Assembly (NCBI GenBank): GCA_964533145.1
Contig: CAZHLG010000012.1
Coordinates: 1-32,775, forward strand
Direction of reading: 5' to 3'
From: CAITQP01 sp964533145
GTDB taxonomy: Bacteria > Patescibacteriota > Minisyncoccia > Phycocordibacterales > UBA9973
DNA: 32,775 nucleotides
In this document: piece by piece, positions 29,449 through 32,775 of the stretch
Layout: each line of letters opens with the position of its first letter
Position numbering within the stretch: position 1 is the first letter of the stretch
Position numbers and translations under genes: made by a program
Notes under the pieces: generated by a model
Databases searched by the model: none
Told to the model about the DNA's origin: nothing
The model's input: only the letters and a program-made list of their open reading frames with translations

Positions 29449-32289
29449 CTACTCGCACCCTTCGCAGATGTTCGCGCTCTGCGGGTCGTCCGGGAGGATC
29501 ACTGTCGGATGCATCTTTGCGGCGACGGCCTTGAACGGCGGCTCCTTCGGCACGGCGACAGGCTCTGCCGGCGCCGGCTCTTCTTGGCGGATCACATCGG
29601 CCACCAGCGGCAATTCCTGGGCCTTAGGAGCTTCTTCGACCACAGATGCCTTCGAGACGGCCACTTCGACGGTTGCAGTGCCGGCATTCTCGGAGACGGT
29701 TTCCTTGACGGCGACCTTTTCCATGAAGAGCGCGGCAAAGCCGGTCTTGCCGATGGTCGCTGCCTTGTTCACGGAGACTGTGGACTGCTCGGCCGTATGC
29801 TTCGGCTTCATGTGGAGATAGTAGGTCGTCTTGAGGCCTTTTTTCCACGCATTGGTGTACACGTTCATCACATCGTCGATATCGCGGCTCGAAAGGTACA
29901 TGTTGCGGGAGATCGCCTGGTCGACCCACTTCTGGGCGCGGGCGGCGACTTCGACGAATGCCTCCGGCGAAGTGTCGAAGCTGGTTTTATAGATGCGCTT
30001 CATGTGGTCCGGGATGCCGTCGATGTTCTGGAGGTCGCCGTGATGCTCAAGGATCTTCTCGCTGTACTTCTCCCAGAGGCCTTCCTGCTTGAGTGCGGCA
30101 ACGAGGTTCGGGTTCACCTCCAGGTACTTGCCGGAGATCTTGTTGCGGGAGAACATCTGCGCAAAGCGCGGGTCGATGCCCGGCGAGGTGCCGGCCACGA
30201 GGCCGATGTTCGCGTTCGGGGCGACGGCCATGACGGTCGCGTTGCGCACGCCCTTTCTGACTTTGCGGCGGAGCGTCTCCCAGTCGAGGTCCGGCACGCC
30301 GCGCACGCTCGTCGTGACGACGGTGAGCTCTTCGCCGCGTTCGCGGGCAAGCTTCTCCATCGTATCGATCGGCACCATGCCGCGGCTCCAGCCGGAGCCC
30401 TCGAAATGCTTGTACGCACCGCGCTCTTCGGCGAGCTTGGCCGACTCGTCAATGGCCATGTAGCTGATGAATTCGAAGACCTTGTCCACGAAATCATGCG
30501 TCTCGCGGTCTTCGTACGAAAGGCCCATCTGTTCGATCGTATCGGAAAGGCCCATGAGGCCGAGACCGACGGCGCGGTTCTCCTGGTCGGCCTTCTTGGC
30601 TTCCGGGATCGGCGGGACGTTCACGTCGACGAGGTTGTCGAGCTGTCGGATAGAAAGACGCGTCGACTCCTCGAGGCGATGCCAGTCCATCTGCTTGCCC
30701 ACAAGGTGACGCGGCAGGTTGAGCGAGATGAGGTTGCATACGGCGACATTGTCCTTGTTCTGCGGCAGCGTGACTTCGGTGCAGAGGTTCGAGGCATGGA
30801 TCGTTCCCGTGTTGTTGTTGAGCGCGCGGACATTGATCGGGTCCTTCCAGGTGAGCCACGGGTGCGACGTCGTCTGGAGCGACACGAGGATGTTCTTGTA
30901 CTGCTGGCGCGCCGGCATTTTCTTCCAAAGGCGGATCTCGCCGCGCTCGGCCATGTCGCAGTATTCCTGGTAGCGCTTGGAGAACGCTTCGCCGTAGAGC
31001 TCGACAAGGTCGCCGGTCTCCTTGGGGTCGAAGAGATACCAATCCTGGTCGTGCTCGACGCGCTTCATGAACTCGTCCGAGATGTACACGGCGATGTTCG
31101 CGGTGCGCGTGCGGCGATAGTCGTCGCCGGCGTTCTGTTTAAGGTCGATGAAATCCTGGAAATCATAGTGCCAGTTCTCCATGTAGAAGCAGAGTGCGCC
31201 GAGCTTCTTGCCGCCGCGCTGCACGGCGCGGATCGCCGAGTCGATGATATGCAGGAACGGCACCGGGCCGCTCGACACGGTGTTCGAGCTCTTGAGGATG
31301 GAGCCGTTGGCGCGGAGCTTGGTCACCGCGAGACCGATGCCTCCTGTCGCCTTAGAGAGCATGAGGACGTCCGAAACAGTCTTGCCGATATGCGCCATGT
31401 CGTCCTCGACCTGCATGAGGTAGCAGTTCGAGAAGCTCTGCGCGTTCGTGCCGGCGTTCACGTTGGTCGAACCGGCCGAAAGATACTCGAGCTTCGACAT
31501 CTTGTCGTAGAACTTCTTGGCCCATTCGGTGCGGTTCTTCTCCGGGAGTGCCATGGTCATGGCGACACGCATCCAGAAATACTGCGGGGTCTCAAGCGGC
31601 TTGCGGTCAGCATCCTTGACCAAATAGCGGTCGAGCATCGTCGACACGCCGGAATAGCGATAGAACTCATCGCGCTCGATCTTGAGATAGCGGCCGAGCT
31701 CGTCGAGGTCGAATTTTTCCTTCAGGCGCTTGTCGAGCAGGCCGAGTTCGACGCCAAGACGGATGTAGTGCTGGAAATGCGCCTTATGCACCGTCGCAAG
31801 CTCCTCGCGGGTCTCGTAGCTGCCGAGCGCCTTCTTATAAATGGTCTTGAGCAGGAGGCGCGTGGCGATCTTGTCGTAGTCGAGATCGTACTGCGTGTTC
31901 TGCAGAGCGGCGTTGATCGTCGCCTGGTCCATCTCCTCGGTCGTGATGCCGTCGTAGATGGTGAGCTCCGTCTCCGTCGCGATCTGCACGACCTTTTCGA
32001 GCGGGTTCGGGATGCCGTACGTGGCGCGTTCGATGGACTTGTTGATCTGATTGGCGTTGAACGGCACGCGGGTGCCGTCGCGCTTCAGGACCATCTTGCT
32101 CGACAGGGACAAGACCGCAGGCACTGCGGCCTGCGGCGCTGCCTTCGGAGCCGCAGTCGGCTGAGCGGCCGGAACGGCCTGTGCCGCCTGAGCGTCGGCG
32201 GCGGCAGACGGAACGTGCGCAGCCTGCTGCGCGGGAACAAAACCTTTGAGATCCTCAAGCCCGAGCTTTTCTTTCTGCGGTGATGGCAT
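29449..32289 (-). CDS. nrdA: Ribonucleotide reductase class I alpha subunit
   Basis: 946 aa, longer than E. coli (761). Residues 1-62 are a low-complexity Ala/Pro/Gln extension; an ATP-cone follows at about 65-155 (VLKRDGTRVPFNANQINKSI), so dATP inhibition is possible. Active site: C289 (SFSNCYLM), N501/C503/E505 (NLCTEV) and C518 (VAVCNL), with the radical-transfer Tyr pair Y823/Y824 (TTYYL). After the barrel comes a tail of about 90 residues rich in Val/Ala/Glu/Pro that ends CEGCE, the C-terminal redox pair C942/C945 re-reduced by thioredoxin; trxB is in this window. No NrdR box was recognised upstream. Confidence 0.97.
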   Translation of the reverse strand: MPSPQKEKLGLEDLKGFVPAQQAAHVPSAAADAQAAQAVPAAQPTAAPKAAPQAAVPAVLSLSSKMVLKRDGTRVPFNANQINKSIERATYGIPNPLEKVVQIATETELTIYDGITTEEMDQATINAALQNTQYDLDYDKIATRLLLKTIYKKALGSYETREELATVHKAHFQHYIRLGVELGLLDKRLKEKFDLDELGRYLKIERDEFYRYSGVSTMLDRYLVKDADRKPLETPQYFWMRVAMTMALPEKNRTEWAKKFYDKMSKLEYLSAGSTNVNAGTNAQSFSNCYLMQVEDDMAHIGKTVSDVLMLSKATGGIGLAVTKLRANGSILKSSNTVSSGPVPFLHIIDSAIRAVQRGGKKLGALCFYMENWHYDFQDFIDLKQNAGDDYRRTRTANIAVYISDEFMKRVEHDQDWYLFDPKETGDLVELYGEAFSKRYQEYCDMAERGEIRLWKKMPARQQYKNILVSLQTTSHPWLTWKDPINVRALNNNTGTIHASNLCTEVTLPQNKDNVAVCNLISLNLPRHLVGKQMDWHRLEESTRLSIRQLDNLVDVNVPPIPEAKKADQENRAVGLGLMGLSDTIEQMGLSYEDRETHDFVDKVFEFISYMAIDESAKLAEERGAYKHFEGSGWSRGMVPIDTMEKLARERGEELTVVTTSVRGVPDLDWETLRRKVRKGVRNATVMAVAPNANIGLVAGTSPGIDPRFAQMFSRNKISGKYLEVNPNLVAALKQEGLWEKYSEKILEHHGDLQNIDGIPDHMKRIYKTSFDTSPEAFVEVAARAQKWVDQAISRNMYLSSRDIDDVMNVYTNAWKKGLKTTYYLHMKPKHTAEQSTVSVNKAATIGKTGFAALFMEKVAVKETVSENAGTATVEVAVSKASVVEEAPKAQELPLVADVIRQEEPAPAEPVAVPKEPPFKAVAAKMHPTVILPDDPQSANICEGCE

Positions 32290-32391
32290 ATGCGTTGATA
32301 CGTGCGCCCGCTAATGATAACCCCGCGGAAATTCGCATAAGAAATGACGCATCGGCGTGATCGTCACTTCTCGCGCAAACTTCTCAATGGG
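32290..32391 (-). other. nrdA leader, about 100 nt
   Basis: Between the predicted start site and the ATG. Contains a TGACG/CGTCA inverted repeat around 32343-32366. No SD, no NrdR box, no riboswitch recognised. Confidence 0.4.
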
Positions 32392-32397
32392 ACCTTG

Positions 32398-32426
32398 ATT
32401 ATACCCGCGCCCACCGGGGGTCACAA
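32398..32426 (-). promoter_or_regulatory. nrdA-nrdB promoter
   Basis: TTGTGA (32421-32426), 17 bp, TATAAT (32398-32403). Confidence 0.7.
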
Positions 32427-32445
32427 GGTGTGGAACGGCAAAAAT

Positions 32446-32474
32446 TTGTCCTTAGAAAACAAAAATGATAGTAT
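32446..32474 (+). promoter_or_regulatory. tRNA-Ser promoter
   Basis: TTGTCC (32446-32451), 17 bp, TGA-TAGTAT (32469-32474). The transcript would carry about 105 nt before the tRNA, including a 9-bp helix CAAGCGGGG/CCCCGCTTG (about 32543-32579). Confidence 0.65.
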
Positions 32475-32586
32475 GTCGAACGAGGCCCCGCGAGGAGCCG
32501 AAACAGCGGCCTTTCCGGGTCGGAATAAAGAAAAAATAAACCGCAAGCGGGGTTATGCACAGAGACACGCCCCGCTTGGAACAAAT

Positions 32587-32673
32587 GGAGACGTGGCTGA
32601 GTGGTTGAAGGCACCGCACTCGAAATGCGGCGTGCGGGAAACCGTACCGTGAGTTCGAATCTCACCGTCTCCG
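32587..32673 (+). tRNA. tRNA-Ser (anticodon CGA)
   Basis: 87 nt, class II. Acceptor GGAGACG/CGTCTCC, D arm TGGCTGAGTGGTTGAAGGCA, anticodon stem CCGCA/TGCGG with loop CTCGAAA, long variable arm CGTGCGGGAAACCGTACC, T arm GTGAG-TTCGAAT-CTCAC, discriminator G. CCA is not encoded. Reads UCG. Confidence 0.97.
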
Positions 32674-32689
32674 CATTTGGAAAATCAAA

Positions 32690-32713
32690 AGTCTTATTTT
32701 ATAAGGCTGTTTT
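32690..32713 (+). terminator. Terminator of tRNA-Ser
   Basis: 7-bp stem AGTCTTA/TAAGGCT (one G-T pair), 5-nt loop, GTTTT tract. After it, 32714-32775 shows only a short TACCCC/GGGGTA palindrome. Confidence 0.65.
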
Positions 32714-32775
32714 GTGCTACCCCCTAGGGGTACTTAGGTTGTAATGGATAGTAGCGGGTCATGCCTAGTTTCCAT

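Noticed and set aside
29509..32283. 924-codon open frame on the + strand opposite nrdA
   Set aside because: It mirrors nrdA exactly; long antisense frames arise from the GC-rich codon use. The protein is Arg/His/Asp/Leu-rich and matches nothing, while the opposite strand encodes a complete NrdA.
1..32775. CRISPR array or insertion sequence
   Set aside because: No regularly spaced direct repeats, no transposase-like protein and no terminal inverted repeats with target duplications were seen.
1..32775. Alternative genetic code (UGA read as Gly, as in some CPR lineages)
   Set aside because: TGA ends mreB, priA, rseP-neighbour genes and others at the family's normal length, and no in-frame TGA occurs within the conserved proteins.

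Overview
The window looks like a chromosome segment of a Patescibacteria/CPR bacterium, most likely of the Parcubacteria type. This is an inference, not a database result. It rests on the small genome style: tightly packed core genes, almost no Shine-Dalgarno sequences, tRNAs without encoded CCA, a sigma-region-4/HARE-HTH fusion protein, a PriA homologue that has lost its helicase motifs, and a DUF8128-like membrane protein. TGA is used as a stop codon (e.g. mreB, holB/mreB overlap), so the code appears standard. The core is GC-rich; 22.8-27.7 kb is clearly more AT-rich.

Layout. 1-3871 (-) is the N-terminal 1290 codons of a giant secreted SpvB/RHS-type protein that runs off the left edge. 3938-5014 (-) is dnaJ, divergent from a small hypothetical gene (5128-5388). 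5425-9655 (-) is a four-gene operon: Gmad2-like membrane protein, DUF8128-like protein, mltG, gatB. 9707-10738 (-) is a transcription-factor-like protein. 10854-12495 (-) is frr-rseP, followed by two orphan small membrane proteins, then mreB-holB (13421-15096). A strong promoter plus terminator without an ORF sits upstream of mreB (15130-15249), probably a small RNA. The + strand then carries priA, rpsU-ybeY-ftsA, and (after a minus-strand hypothetical gene that separates ftsA from ftsZ) ftsZ-trxB and a 3-TM protein.

22.8-27.7 kb is an AT-rich accessory stretch: an ORF remnant, a 106-aa orphan with a long leader, a three-gene ABC-2 exporter (COG4586/4587/3694 type), a GC-rich, non-coding block full of long helices (26.3-26.8 kb), and a 235-aa orphan. 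It ends at the 3' end of tRNA-Glu(UUC); a 10-bp piece of that tRNA end recurs at 26815. Right of it lie a DoxX-like gene, nrdB and nrdA, and tRNA-Ser(CGA).

Together the genes cover cell shape and division (mreB, ftsA, ftsZ, mltG), translation (frr, rpsU, ybeY, gatB, two tRNAs), envelope proteolysis and folding (rseP, dnaJ), replication (priA-like, holB-like) and deoxyribonucleotide supply (nrdA, nrdB, trxB). The points most worth a second look are: the structured non-coding block at 26.3-26.8 kb; the orphan RNA unit before mreB; a run of promoters whose -10 box lies 6-8 nt before the ATG (leaderless mRNAs); the tyrosine-less, Mn/Fe-type NrdB; the motif-less PriA; and four unrelated very long hairpins, three of them inside coding sequence.
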